A stretch of 64,000 nucleotides of DNA. Origin: Cyathus striatus. Its lineage: Eukaryota; Basidiomycota; Agaricomycetes; Agaricales; Nidulariaceae. The position numbers and the translations under genes were made by a program. The notes beneath the pieces were generated by a model, which was not told the DNA's origin, made no database searches, and saw nothing but the letters and a program-made list of their open reading frames with translations. Shown in pieces: positions 36,807 through 50,890 of the stretch (its first letter is position 1; every line of letters starts with the position of its first letter). The stretch spans positions 1,054,001-1,118,000 of the forward strand of contig JAOVFP010000024.1 in assembly GCA_025738555.1 (NCBI GenBank). The letters run 5' to 3'.

Positions 36807-37546
36807 TCATCCATCAACGTTCTCGCTTCCATCATTTGTCCCAGACCTGGCTTTCCACCACGACTTTCCATATGACACTAGGATTTCTTCTCCTTTTCTA
36901 ATTTCCCTGTCGGTGCTCCAAATACTTATGCGCAGTTCGCCCGAGGACAATCTGTTGTCATTAAATTTGGCATTGGGTTTTTGTGCAATTCCTCGGTAGT
37001 CATTGACAAATCGCGCCTCGTTTCCCATGGCGCTGGCGTCAACACCAATATTAGTCCCATCTTGGGTACGATACAAGGAAAGATCATAATCCGAGGTCGG
37101 ACGATCATCTGCGTGAAGTTCGCCTGTGACGTTTAGGTCAGCTCGTAGACATTACCTGTAGGGATGATGCTACCAATATAGTCTAGTATGCGAGTGCGTG
37201 GGGGGATTTTTCTGGCAGCAAAGAGGCCATGCTGTCCACATGCAGGATGAGATGGGTCTGTAATTTTCTTAATGAGCACGACATTGCGATATGTTCCGGG
37301 CAGTTCTCCCCGATCGGAAACGGTGCCCAGTATGAGGTGTCGATCTGATAGAACAAGAGAGGAATGAAATTGATATGCATGGATGTATTTGAGGTGCTGG
37401 GGCCAGTGCTGTGGCTTGTGCATGGTGGGATGCTGGTGGGGTACACAGCGCGTGGTCCAAATGGGGGAAGGTGGTCGTGGGAACGGACCATAATCAGGCG
37501 GGCAGACTGGATTGGCAGTCTTTTGCAGCAACAAGCTCATTGCCAC
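36807..37546 (-). CDS. Small SET-domain protein (putative protein lysine methyltransferase)
   Basis: Two exons, 37156-37546 and 36807-37108, with a 47-nt intron, give 230 residues. The SET fold signs are [20 protein letters not shown] at the start of the domain, [12 protein letters not shown] in place of the usual N-H-S/C block, and [13 protein letters not shown] near the end, matching the E-x-x-x-x-Y-G catalytic part. There is no pre-SET or post-SET cysteine cluster. The family transfers methyl groups from S-adenosylmethionine to lysine; whether a histone or another protein is the target cannot be told. Nothing shows a localisation signal. The start (37546, or the second Met at 37540) lies 50 bp from the CK2 alpha start on the other strand. 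Confidence 0.8.
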
Positions 37547-37596
37547 TGAGCTATCCTTTGTTTCACTTCAGCTTTTTTTCGGCCTCATAATATCTG
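37547..37596. promoter_or_regulatory. 50-bp bidirectional gap between SET gene and CK2 alpha
   Basis: The two start codons face away from each other with only 50 bases between them. A T7 run at 37573-37579 and a short pyrimidine tract are the only marked features. Either one promoter region serves both genes or the transcripts overlap at their 5' ends. Confidence 0.45.
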
Positions 37597-39009
<1,413 letters not shown>

Positions 39010-39678
39010 TGTATTTTGATATATTCGTTCTAACCTTCGTTTGCGTTCCCTTCCGTGTAAGTCTCAATATATATATATAGATCCTTATTTGGCTACTTCG
39101 ATATCACAACGTTCGGCTATTTCTATAGTACTTTACGGTAGGTATCCTTCTATCTCTGTCAATGCTACCAACACCATTGATACCATCTAAAGCCAGCCAC
39201 GTCAGTGTTCCTTGTGAAATGCTGATGCCGAATCATGGCACATTTCCGTAAGTAGCATATCTATGTTTCAACTATTGAGGAATATCATCGGATACACGTG
39301 GTTCTTTAACAAAACATGTGAGCAGTGTTTCGTTCGGTGGTCATACACACTCTTGTCTAACAACGCTTATCCGCTATACCAGCCGCATGCATTTTCATTC
39401 TCACATGAATGCTTGAAAGCATGCCAGTGATGGCTTCTCTTCCCCTCACACTTCATGTGCTCCGTATAGAGTTTTCGGTACTGGGTAGAACAAGCAATAA
39501 CAACCTTCTCTAACGCAAAATTTCATTCCAATCCCAATGGGCTATCTCCTGACCCGCCAGTTCCACATGGATATGAGAGCCTTCTGAAGTTTGCCATTAA
39601 GCCTTTGGTTATAAATGAGATACATTGCTTATGGCCCACCAGTCTTTGCGATAGATCCTGCATTCTGTCACTAGGATC
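39010..39678 (+). promoter_or_regulatory. Intergenic, upstream of the first chitinase
   Basis: About 670 bases. A TATAAAT element at 39610-39616 lies 63 nt before the chitinase start. A short (TA)n run is at 39070-39080. No gene is seen. Confidence 0.4.
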
Positions 39679-42007
39679 ATGTTTTCGCCTCTTCTACTCG
39701 CTCTTGGATGTTTCATCCCATTCGTAGCTGGTTTTGACAATAGCCGGTTTGACAATGTCATTACTATTCTCAATCTGGTTGCAAAATGCTGACTATCGTT
39801 ATTTAACAAGACTGCAGTGTGTGTAACATAGATATAGGTAGCAAAGGTCTATATTTTACATATCTTTTTAGATACTGGGGTCAGAACTCGTATGGAGCAG
39901 CACATGGGACAGATACTGCTAACTTCCAGAAGACTCTTTCGTTCTATTGCAATGTAAAGTCATTTTTGGTCTGTTCATTTTTTGTCTTACGCGTTTCTTA
40001 GGATAACGCAATTGATGTGTTCCCCATTGCTTTCCTGAATGTATTCTTTGGAGCGGGTGGTGTTCCTTCTATCAACCTTGCAAATGTGGGTTTGATATGT
40101 ACCCAATGCGTGCTGTGCTCACGTTACGAAATAAAGACATGCAACCCTACAGATAATGCCACATTCCCTGGAACAAGCTTACCCAACTGCGCGGCTTTGG
40201 CCAGTGATATTACAACCTGCCAATCGAAAGGGAAGATTGTTACACTTAGTCTAGGCGGAGCAACCGGTGCCGTAGGATTCCAGTCAGACGCTCAGGCAAC
40301 GCAATTTGCTCAGACAATATGGAATCTGTTCTTGGGTGGTAGCTCTTCGACGCGTCCGTTCGGAAACGCGGTTCTTGATGGGTATTTACACCTGCTGAAC
40401 ATTCTCTATGCTCCACCGACTAATCATTTCATTTCTAGAGTCGATCTTGATATTGAGGGTGGTACCTCAACCTACTACGCGACTTTTGTCAACGAAATCC
40501 GTTCTCTAAGCGCCGGAGCCTCAAAGAGGTATGCATAACGGCCCCTTATCTTCGCTACTATTTACCGGATATTTAGATATTACGTTACTGCAGCACCTCA
40601 GTGTGTCTATCCCGATGCGGCACTCGGAGGCGTTCTTAATTCGGCTAACTTCGACGCAATCTATGGTATGTGTGTGCTCAGCTTATCCTTTAACTTGCTC
40701 ACGTGTAGAATTGTAGTCCAGTAAGACCTGATGAATGGCTTTGCTTGTATATATTAGTATTAACTGCTTCTCTAGGTTTTACAATAACCCTTGCGGTCTG
40801 CAAGCCTTTGGGCAGGCATCTGTAAGCCTTCTATGTTCTTTACATTCATTTAATTTCATTTCAATTCTCATATACCAGGGTTGGGACTTCGGTCTCTGGT
40901 ATCGTTGTTTGCAACTCCCATTTTATTACGACCCTTACACGATTGCTTAGGGATAACTGGGCAAGAACGATTAGCCCAAACAAAAACGTAAAAGTGTACA
41001 TTGGCGCGCCGGCGTCTAGTTCTGCAGCCGGATCAGGCTACGTAGCTATTGATACACTAAGCAACATTGCTACTCAGATGAGGCGGAGCTTTCCTTCATT
41101 TGGTGGCGTTATGTTGTGGGATGCATCGCAAGCATATGGTATTTCATTTGGTCATTATGTTTACTATCAGTAACTTACTTCTTACGAACAAAGCAAACAA
41201 CAGGTATGATCAAGCGATTAAAAATGCACTGTCCAGCGCGGGAGGGACAGGATTTTCTTACCCGGCTTGCTCAGCTCCTGCCTACGTGTCCGGGAATAGC
41301 TATTCAGGAGGGTCTCAGGTCTCATACAATGGGTAGGTGACCTATATCATCTGACCCTCAACGTGACTCATATTGAAGGTTATTAGTTACATTTGGCAGG
41401 TAATATACTTTAAATTCAGTTTATCGCTGCGCTTCTAAGAATGAGTAGGCTAAATGGTTTGCATCTGGTGCTCCAGCAAGTGATCCCAACGGCGATTGGA
41501 GCGCAAGTTCGTATCTTGTGCTGGTTCTATTATTTGCTCTAGGTGAACTCATTGCACCATAGTAAGCGCTTGTCAAGGAGCTGGGTCATCCTCCACCACG
41601 CATACAACCACCTCTACTTCCATAACTTCCACGACCACAACCACTACCAAGAGCTCCACTACCAGCACATCAACAACCAGTTCTCCCACTGCAACCCCGG
41701 GTGGAAATTGTGCTGGTGTGGCTACCTGGTCCAATAGCGTTGCCTACACTGGTGGTGCTCAAGTCATATATAAGTGAGTGTTCTGGGTATATTTTACTCT
41801 AAAAACAATCTAAATGATCGATTGAAGCGGGCACCTTTGGACGGCCCTCTGGTGGACTCAAGCAGATACACCCGGAGGTATGTCTGCCATTCTTTGCTAA
41901 ACCTTACTCTAACTGTAACGAAAATAGGTGCTGCCGGTGTGTGGACGGATAATGGGCTTTGTTCTGCATCCAAGCGGGCAGCCTATTCTCCGAGGAAATT
42001 GCGTTAG
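39679..42007 (+). CDS. GH18 class III chitinase with two CBM5-type chitin-binding domains
   Basis: Secreted chitinase. The start at 39679 gives a signal peptide [18 protein letters not shown]. The GH18 barrel begins [16 protein letters not shown]; strand blocks include [17 protein letters not shown] and the catalytic [12 protein letters not shown] (D-x-D-x-E), followed by [20 protein letters not shown] and [10 protein letters not shown]. Two chitin-binding modules of the CBM5/12 type follow: one around [20 protein letters not shown] and one around [20 protein letters not shown], separated by a Ser/Thr-rich linker that is probably O-glycosylated. The stop is at 42005-42007. About 13 introns. 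A natural role in cell wall remodelling or use of chitin is inferred. It forms a tandem pair with the next gene. Confidence 0.9.
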
Positions 42008-42488
42008 ATCCCTTTCACCTGCAAGTATATTCGTAACTTTACTTGCATGTATCATATAGGTTCTCTTCGATTCGACTAAATTATATCTTGTGCTTTCTCC
42101 CATACCATTCTCCTTAAGGTTCTCTGTGTTGTCAGAGGTTGTCAGTCGTGCAAAGAATAATTTATTTTTAGATATTTGAAGCTTCGGTTGGTGTGGCGAC
42201 ACGCGGTAAGTGAAGTATGCATGGGTTCTGCTTATGATAATTAACGTGATATTGCCTTATTTGACAGTCACATGTTTATTTTCATGCTGTATTTCCCCGT
42301 CAGCTCGTTCTAGCCGATGAATCCTCATACACCCGCTCGTCCACCTTATGACTATGGTTTCTCAAGATAAGATTCGGGTATACGTGTCAGCCTAGGAGAA
42401 TTTTAGAGGTTTTCTCGCGAATTAACTCTCGCATATATAAAATCGTCTCCATGTTTCTCAGAAAAATGAGACCGACTCATCGTACACT
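42008..42488 (+). promoter_or_regulatory. Promoter of the second chitinase
   Basis: About 480 bases. TATATAA at 42434-42440 lies 49 nt upstream of the ATG at 42489, a good TATA spacing. No gene is seen. Confidence 0.45.
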
Positions 42489-44425
<1,937 letters not shown>

Positions 44426-44430
44426 TGATG

Positions 44431-44432
<2 letters not shown>

Positions 44433-44472
<40 letters not shown>
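44433..44472 (+). repeat. (TC)n microsatellite, 20 units
   Basis: Uninterrupted TC dinucleotides directly behind the stop codon of the second chitinase, so within its 3' UTR. Confidence 0.95.
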
Positions 44473-44475
<3 letters not shown>

Positions 44476-45148
44476 CTCTATATCTATGAAGAAGAATGGA
44501 AATGTACAACAGCAATGTATCGATTGTCATAGCTTCGGATACAACATTGTATTACTAATATACAACCTAACATGGAGGCAGGCCTCCCCATCTGTTCTGC
44601 TTTTACATGGATCTATATATAGCTGTGCTAAGTACATATAAGCTATCAATCACCCTTAAGCCTGAGACGTTTTGGACTTTCTCGCAGCTCACCAAAATGA
44701 ATCGATAAAGATAAATTAGTAGATTGCCCATATATCTGCGTGTAATAATATAACGTGTGACGATATTCTGACAAATTTGAAGACCGTGAACGCAGGCATG
44801 AAGCATAAATAGAACAGTCTTGGCATCAAACTAACTTTCACTGCGGTTGCTCTATATCTGTTCATCTACCCGGTCTTCCCGTGCGGCCGAGAATGAAAAA
44901 AGAACAGACTTGCGCAAGGCATGACTGAATTTTTAGACTTCGCTAAAACTTATCTACATACAGCCTAACGTATGTACGTGTATCATGTTCCTAAAACAGA
45001 GTCCTGTTGCGGCGTTTACTAATAAAGCACTGTGAAAATCCTAAAAATATGTGCGTAACTTCGTGTGAAATAGCATAACAATTGTAATAAGCTTGGCTGT
45101 CCAAGCAGCGATAGGTCGGTGGCAGTTTGAAATCTCCAAGACGTCAAG
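44473..45148. other. 3' region between convergent genes
   Basis: About 680 AT-rich bases between the chitinase and the exonuclease stop. No gene, RNA or repeat was recognised. A minus-strand open frame at 44603-44806 has no recognisable content. Confidence 0.45.
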
Positions 45149-46621
45149 CTACTTCCTGAAGCGGATGCTACGGGTTAGAGCGTTCTGGGACTGGGACTTG
45201 TTTCGAGATCGCCATCTTGGATTTTCCTGGGCCGGTGATGTATCTGTAGTTGCGACATTGTCTGCTACTCCTTCGCTATACTGAGACGCATTTGCGGAGA
45301 GGGTACTAGATTGCTGCTGCGAGGGACCAAACCGCTTATGCTGCGGTGAGTTACCCAACTGCAAGCCTGTTGGCTTCCATGAACCATGTGATGCAAATCT
45401 GTTATTTAAAGGAACATGCCTTCCATCATGGCCGGGATTAGAATGTGGGTTGAGCCAACCCATTCCAGGAGGTTGAGTTCCAATATTGATATGCGGAGTG
45501 TTAGGCCATTGCTGGTTAGGCTGGTTGGACCACCATGGGTTCCAATGCGGATTTGTGGTAACTATGGGACGGGGAGTGCTTGTGGGGGGCAACAGGAATG
45601 GAACAGATTGGTCGGTAGGCGTTCCGGTTACTACGGTGTCTCCTATTCTTGGAGACTTCGCAGGTTTAGGAGGAGGAGGAGGGCCAGGATCGTAGTTTGG
45701 ATTGCGTGCGTACCATTGGGCACCGGATGGTTCGCAAAGTCTCCCTCGGACTGCGTCAAATGTGTAATAGACGGAGTCTGGGAACTCTGGCATTGATCGA
45801 GCCATTTCCAAAAGCCTGTTGTAGATAGTATAACCGGCGTGGGCATCATTAGCAGCATCTGAAGGATATAAATAACAGGTAAATCAAGATGACATCTGTA
45901 GAGAAAATAGCCTTACATTCTTGCTGAACGTAAGATAGCTGATTTTCCCAATTGCTGCGGGTGGTCTTGCCTTTCTTGAGACTGAGCTTCTCATAGTGTT
46001 CGAGGAGTTTGGATAAGCCAATGGGATTCTTGTACTGTCCCTTCCAGTTGTCATTGTCGGCGGTGCGTGCGAGGAGAGAGAGATCGACGCAGTGAGAGAC
46101 TGAGACTTTGTAGTCTCTGTAGAGTTTTAGAGTATCATCTAATATGCTAAAGGATTAAGATGGAGGCATGTAATATTTAGTAGGTGGTTCTGACTTTGAA
46201 TAGCAACGCCAGCCTTTACAATATCTGGGTTTTCAAGGAATTCTTTCAACTTTTCGGGAAACTCTAATATTGGTCGAGAATAGTTTGTTGGAACGGTAAG
46301 GAATCATGGTTGATAGAAGCAAAAACTTTCACCTTTCATGGCGCTGACCTGTATGAGGACGACAACTTGATGAGTCGCAAGCTGAACGAGAGCCACCGGG
46401 TTTTCCTGTGCGCCCTTGACAAAGTTAGGTTTCCACTCTAGATCGAAGCCGACCGGGCCGTTGCCTAGCAGAGTGATTGCACGATTGGCAGCGTCAACAT
46501 ACCGCACATAGTAGAGCTGGGCTTGGGGACAGTTTGTCTTGTAGGAGTAGAGGGGCAGGAATGGCTGGAGCGGGGTGGTTGGGGTGGTGACGGACTGGGA
46601 CTCTGAGACTGAGTGTGACAT
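45149..46621 (-). CDS. WRN-like 3'-5' exonuclease (DEDDy family)
   Basis: 3'-5' exonuclease domain of the RNase D/WRN type. The start at 46621 gives MSHSVSESQSVTTPTTPLQP. Exo motif I is GPVGFDLEWKP (D-x-E); motif II lies around GVAIQDDTLKLYRDY; motif III is YAANDAHAG, with Tyr and Asp as in DEDDy enzymes. The Tyr codon of motif III is split by an intron (T|AT) near 45860-45915, so the unspliced frame would read Cys there. The C-terminal half is a Pro/Gln/Asn-rich tail (PGPPPPPKPAKSP) ending in a basic stretch SIRFRK. No helicase domain is attached, as in other fungal and plant WRN-exo proteins. A role in DNA repair or replication is inferred from the family. Confidence 0.85.
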
Positions 46622-47280
46622 GCAAGGCAGAAACGATGAGCACGAAACTCAAATTGGATACGAGCGAGGCTTGTAAAGCGGAGAATGCTTAAAATAGTTT
46701 GAAGAAGGTTGACTTGGCGTTGAGTGGATATTGAGCGACTCAAGTCATAGAGTTGAATATTAATATTGAGTATTGAATATAGCATGGATCTAACTGAAAC
46801 GGCGTGACCGACTTGGAACGCGTAACAATCGCCAGCGATCCGCCCAGCTCCGTGGGAGGTGTCCATAAATAGACGGAGTGTGATTGGCTGCTATTTGGAT
46901 AGACGGTGCCGGCTTGGCTGTGTGTCACGCGTCGTCACGCGTTAGGGGAGTTCCAAGAGAGAGTGACAAAGGGGAGCCAAGAGGATAGGGTGAGGGGTGG
47001 TGGGGGGTGATGTTGGGTGCGGATGGAGTGAAATTGCGATCTGGATATATTATATATGCATCATTCGGTGGGTCTGTAAAAATATAATTTATAAGTAATT
47101 GTGTTGCAGCTATTCTTGGCTCCCGAACATTTTCCTCATTCGAAAATAGCTCAGCCTTCAGGCGTCCGATGATGGTCTTGGCAAAAAGTCTTGGTCCGAC
47201 AAAAATAGGTCTTTGCACCAGCTTAAGAGCAACCTCTCAGCCATTTCGTCTCTTGGCCCCCCCTTGCTCTCCCGTCCACT
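46622..47280. promoter_or_regulatory. Divergent promoter with three MCB boxes
   Basis: Divergent promoter region of the exonuclease gene (-) and the next gene (+). ACGCGT occurs at 46818-46823, 46927-46932 and 46937-46942; the last two are 10 bp apart, about one helical turn. In fungi these are binding sites for the G1/S factor MBF. The site spacing is seen in the sequence; the function is inferred. Confidence 0.5.
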
Positions 47281-48155
47281 ATGGCTTCTGTTCCCTACTC
47301 CCTCCCAGACCACTCCTCCCTCCATTATCCCCCCCCAGAACATGATATCAAGCGTATCCTCGCCAATGCTGCCAATGCTCTCGATCAGGTTAGTCCCCGT
47401 TGTCTCCGTCCTGCCCTCCCCGCCATCGTACTCATCATTTTATTATTATTATTATTATCTCTTTCCAGTCTCCCCCTCCCAGTCTACGTGAGATACTCGG
47501 CGCATATCGCGCAAAAGGCGATGGCGACCGCGACATGCTCCTTGCCATGCTCAATGCAAAGGCTGCCGAAGACCAGGTTCGTTCTTGCTCGTGCTTTCTG
47601 CTGTGCTTTCCGCTCATCTGTGTGCTGTCAATTTAGCGTTTAGCTTCACTTGCGTCTTTGCACCGTTCTATTTTGGAAGTTTATCAGCAAAATGCTGAAA
47701 CTCCCGCTCAACAGCACCATGCTGTAAACGGCAATTACCACTACCCTACGCCTTCCTTCACCCAATCTCCCCGTCCATGCGACCAGCGACCTTCTCGCCG
47801 ATCCTACCAGTACCGCCATCCTCGAGCTGACTCGCGAAGCCGTTCACCTCCTCGCACCCTCCCCCACGCGTCCTCTGCGAGAGACCCGCATATGCAGTAC
47901 CACAATGACCATCCACGTAAACGTCATCGTTCATCTCACTCCCCACATCCTTCTCATTCTCTCATGTACGAATCATCACATCCCTCATCACAGCACGATC
48001 AATTCCCTCCGTCTCCTTACTCGTCGTCGGACAGAAGTGAATCCGCAGAATATTCACCCAGAGCACGAGCGTCAATGGCCATTGGCTCTCTCCTCTCATC
48101 ATCCGCGCCAAGAAGAGAAGTAAACGGGGATAGCCTGTCCCAAGAGCGAGAATGA
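47281..48155 (+). CDS. Unknown low-complexity protein with a short helical N-terminal domain
   Basis: Three exons. The first encodes MASVPYSLPDHSSLHYPPPE and DIKRILANAANALDQ; the second SPPPSLREILGAYRAKGDGD and MLLAMLNAKAAEDQ; the third begins RLASLASLHRSILEVYQQNA. These form a predicted helical region of about 90 residues. The rest is disordered and rich in Ser, Pro, His and Arg, with RS-type stretches (RADSRSRSPP, RKRHRSSHSP), and near the end there is ASMAIGSLLSSSAPRRE before the stop at 48153-48155. Exon junctions are clean GT-AG. About 250 residues. I do not recognise a domain. The composition suggests a nuclear regulatory or RNA-linked protein (inference). It shares its upstream region with the WRN-like exonuclease. 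Confidence 0.7.
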
Positions 48156-49074
48156 TAGAACACATGATGCTGGAGCCGAGTATATACCACTTTGCTACGG
48201 GTTTCTGTTTTTTTTTGAGGTTCTATTCGTTGTCGACGTAATTACTCTTTGTACTATTTATCCCCCCTTCTCTCTCTCTACGTGTACGATAATACTGTAT
48301 ATTCCACATTGACGGTTACCATTCCCAGTTAGCGGTACATAATAATACATCTATTAGTTCAAACTGGCATCAATGCATCTCCGTTGGAGACTTGAATGGA
48401 GTAACAAGCAAGTCTTGGAAATGTACGGCAGCCGTCATGTCTGGGGTTATTTTGGGAGTGGCACAAGAGCTAGACGTTAATATTTGCACCTGGACGGGGT
48501 CTGAAACGACTTGGCATGACAAGCTATTTTTGCATGCCCGTCCACTCCAGCATTTCTCCAGATTTCTCCTGGATGCCATAAGGAAGCACAAGGGAGGCCA
48601 GCGGTTGGAAGTTGGAAGGTGCAATACACTCGACACAAAGTCTTGGCAGGATGAAACCATGCTTCAGGAATATAAATCTCCATGCGCCCGTCTGTCCTAT
48701 TTTTGCCATTTTCTGGGCTATGGCTGCAGAGCCCAGAGGCACATAAGCTCGCTACGTAGCCCTCAAGCCGAACCGCTCTTGTCGCGCGCTATCCATCCAT
48801 CGCCTGGATATGTATAGACCAGGAGAGGGATGATGAATGATTTTGCACTGCGTCCGGTGCTTCCGGATTCACTTCCAAAGCGGGACGCTACTTATCATTG
48901 TCCGCTTATGCTGTCCGTCATTATAATTATAAAAGTTGCCGACATCCGTTGCTCCAAAAATAGATAATCAATGTGCTCGATCACATGAGTGATCTGTACA
49001 CGTGATGCACGCGTGAATGGTTTGTTATTTGATTTTGTTGAATACAACAACTAACTTAAGCTTAGCTTTAACTT
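48156..49074. other. Intergenic, upstream of the RING gene
   Basis: About 920 bases. Open frames on both strands at 48370-48817 show no recognisable protein and no splice context. An ACGCGT box stands at 49009-49014, 61 nt before the RING gene ATG, next to an ACACGTGA element. Confidence 0.4.
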
Positions 49075-50562
49075 ATGGCCGACGATTTCGATGACCTCCC
49101 GGATGACCTCGCCGACCTGCAGAACGTCGATTGGGATAATCTTTTAGGCGCCCCCGACAGTCATCCTGACCCACCACCAATACCTGGTCCTAGCTCTCCT
49201 CGACCCGCCAGTTCCGGTAGTTCTCACTATCAGTTCGACGATGAAATCGACGACTCCTTTCTCCACGAGTTGGACCAGCTCGAACACAGGTTAACACAGA
49301 ACCCTGTCCAACCCTCTGGATTTCAACGTATGCATCGATCTGTTCCTTTCCTATTCACATTTAACACGTTCCTAAGCCGTCGTATTTGGAATCCCAAGTA
49401 CAAGTATGCCTCCGTCATTATGTACGTTACTCATCGTGTAACCAGTCCAAATCAGCTCATGGTAGCCCCTTTTCTCCGTTTCCAGCGGCTGAACGAACGT
49501 TAACACTGCCGTCTATTGCATAGCGTTACCAGCACGCCCTCCACAATCAGTGCCCCAAACATCACGTTTCTTCAGTGCGTTCCCGTCGTATGCATCCGTT
49601 CTTCTGATTTGCTCACTCATTGCAATTAGACGGTGCAGTCGGTCCGCCCACCAACCTTGTCAATCAACCTACCACACTGCCCAGCAATTACCACTCGTCA
49701 AGGTCCCCATTGAAGCGGCCTCGATCTCCTTCAGAAGATGAATGCCCATATTCGTTTGCTAAGAAAGGAAAGAAGAAGGCCAGCGAAGATGAAACACACT
49801 TCTTGGCAGCATTCGAGGATGAAATTATATGTCCAATGTGCGTGCGATGCGTTAGGCCGAAATGAAGCGTACAGACCTAACTTTTGCTACGCATAGATGC
49901 TTTGATTTATTGTAAGTTACAGCTCGTCCGTGTAGTTCAGTTACGTCGTTTGACCCAAAATTAGCGTCGGCGCACAAGTAGGTAATCCCTGCGGACATAG
50001 TTTCTGCGGCGAATGCGGCTGTCTATGGTTGAAGAAAAACGTACGCCATCCGTATGTCGTGTCTTTTATGTAGTCCTGATTGCATCAAACTAGCGTAGGA
50101 ATGGCTGTCCAATTTGTCGGTCGGCGTTTGCAAGATCGCGTCCAATGATACCCAACATTGCATTGGACAACCTCGTTGAGAAATACATTCATGCATTGCG
50201 CCTCTCTGGAGACAAAGATTGGGGGCCCGATGGATCCAAGTACAAGGAGTGGCTTTCCCGTAAACAGTGAGTCCTTTCATGGATCGTCCAATTCACTAAA
50301 GTTTCCCCCTCAACTTGCGCACAGGCGATGGAAAAAAGATGTTGCGGACAGAGCCAATGCATCGCGACCACCTCAGAAAGCCATCGCTCAAGTCATTAAT
50401 ATGGCTGACTTGGATCTCATGCAAGGTCCCTTGCCTGATGGCGGTGAAGACGATGAAGATGAATATGATGATGATGATGATGATGATGAAGACATTGGGC
50501 TGATTCCTCCGCGTATCCCCCGAGAATCACGTACTCGTGCACAGCGCGGGCATTATCGATGA
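49075..50562 (+). CDS. RING-finger protein (putative E3 ubiquitin ligase)
   Basis: The start at 49075 gives an acidic leader MADDFDDLPDDLADLQNVDW. After two or three introns comes a basic part (KRPRSPSEDE, KKGKKKASED), a possible nuclear signal. The RING is spread over four exons: ICPICFDLF, then VGAQVGNPCGHSFCGECGC, then NGCPICRSAFARSRP, matching C3HC4 spacing (C-x2-C, C-x-H-x2-C-x2-C, C-x2-C). A helix follows (NIALDNLVEKYIHALR), and the tail has an Asp run encoded by a GAT microsatellite at about 50460-50490. It ends RTRAQRGHYR. About 340 residues. Ubiquitin ligase activity is inferred from the RING; the substrate is unknown. The first intron (from about 49329) is long, near 195 nt, and may hide another exon. 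Confidence 0.8.
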
Positions 50563-50890
50563 GTACATGAATAATTTAGGATCTTAATGGTCGGAATATA
50601 TCTATGATGTATGATTTACATGTTGTACGTTATAATTACATTACATACACTTTTTAAAATATTTTTCGGATCTTTTGAGTTGTCTTAACTTTAAGGTGAT
50701 TAAAGTTGTCACCCACGTGACCGCTTGTCGGTATGCCATTCGCATTCTATATTTAGATCAACAAGAATCATCATCATCATCATCATCATCATAGTAGCTG
50801 CGTCCTCGAGGCAAACCTGTAGTCTTGGACCTTGGTTATTATGACCCAAGATTGAATACTACTGAGACCCACGGCTGTTTCATCTTAATC
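50563..50890. repeat. Intergenic with (ATC)n microsatellite
   Basis: About 330 bases between the RING stop and the next ATG, containing an (ATC)n run at 50767-50792, about 100 nt upstream of the next start. No gene is seen. Confidence 0.6.

Noticed and set aside
45416..45796. Plus-strand open frame with Trp/Gly/Arg repeats
   Set aside because: Antisense of the Pro/Gln/Asn-rich tail of the exonuclease.
45860..45960. Apparent loss of the catalytic Tyr in exonuclease motif III
   Set aside because: The Cys seen in the raw frame is intronic; splicing T|AT restores YAAND.
48370..48817. Overlapping open frames on both strands between 48.3 and 48.8 kb
   Set aside because: No recognisable residues, no introns that extend them, and both strands are equally open, which suggests chance.
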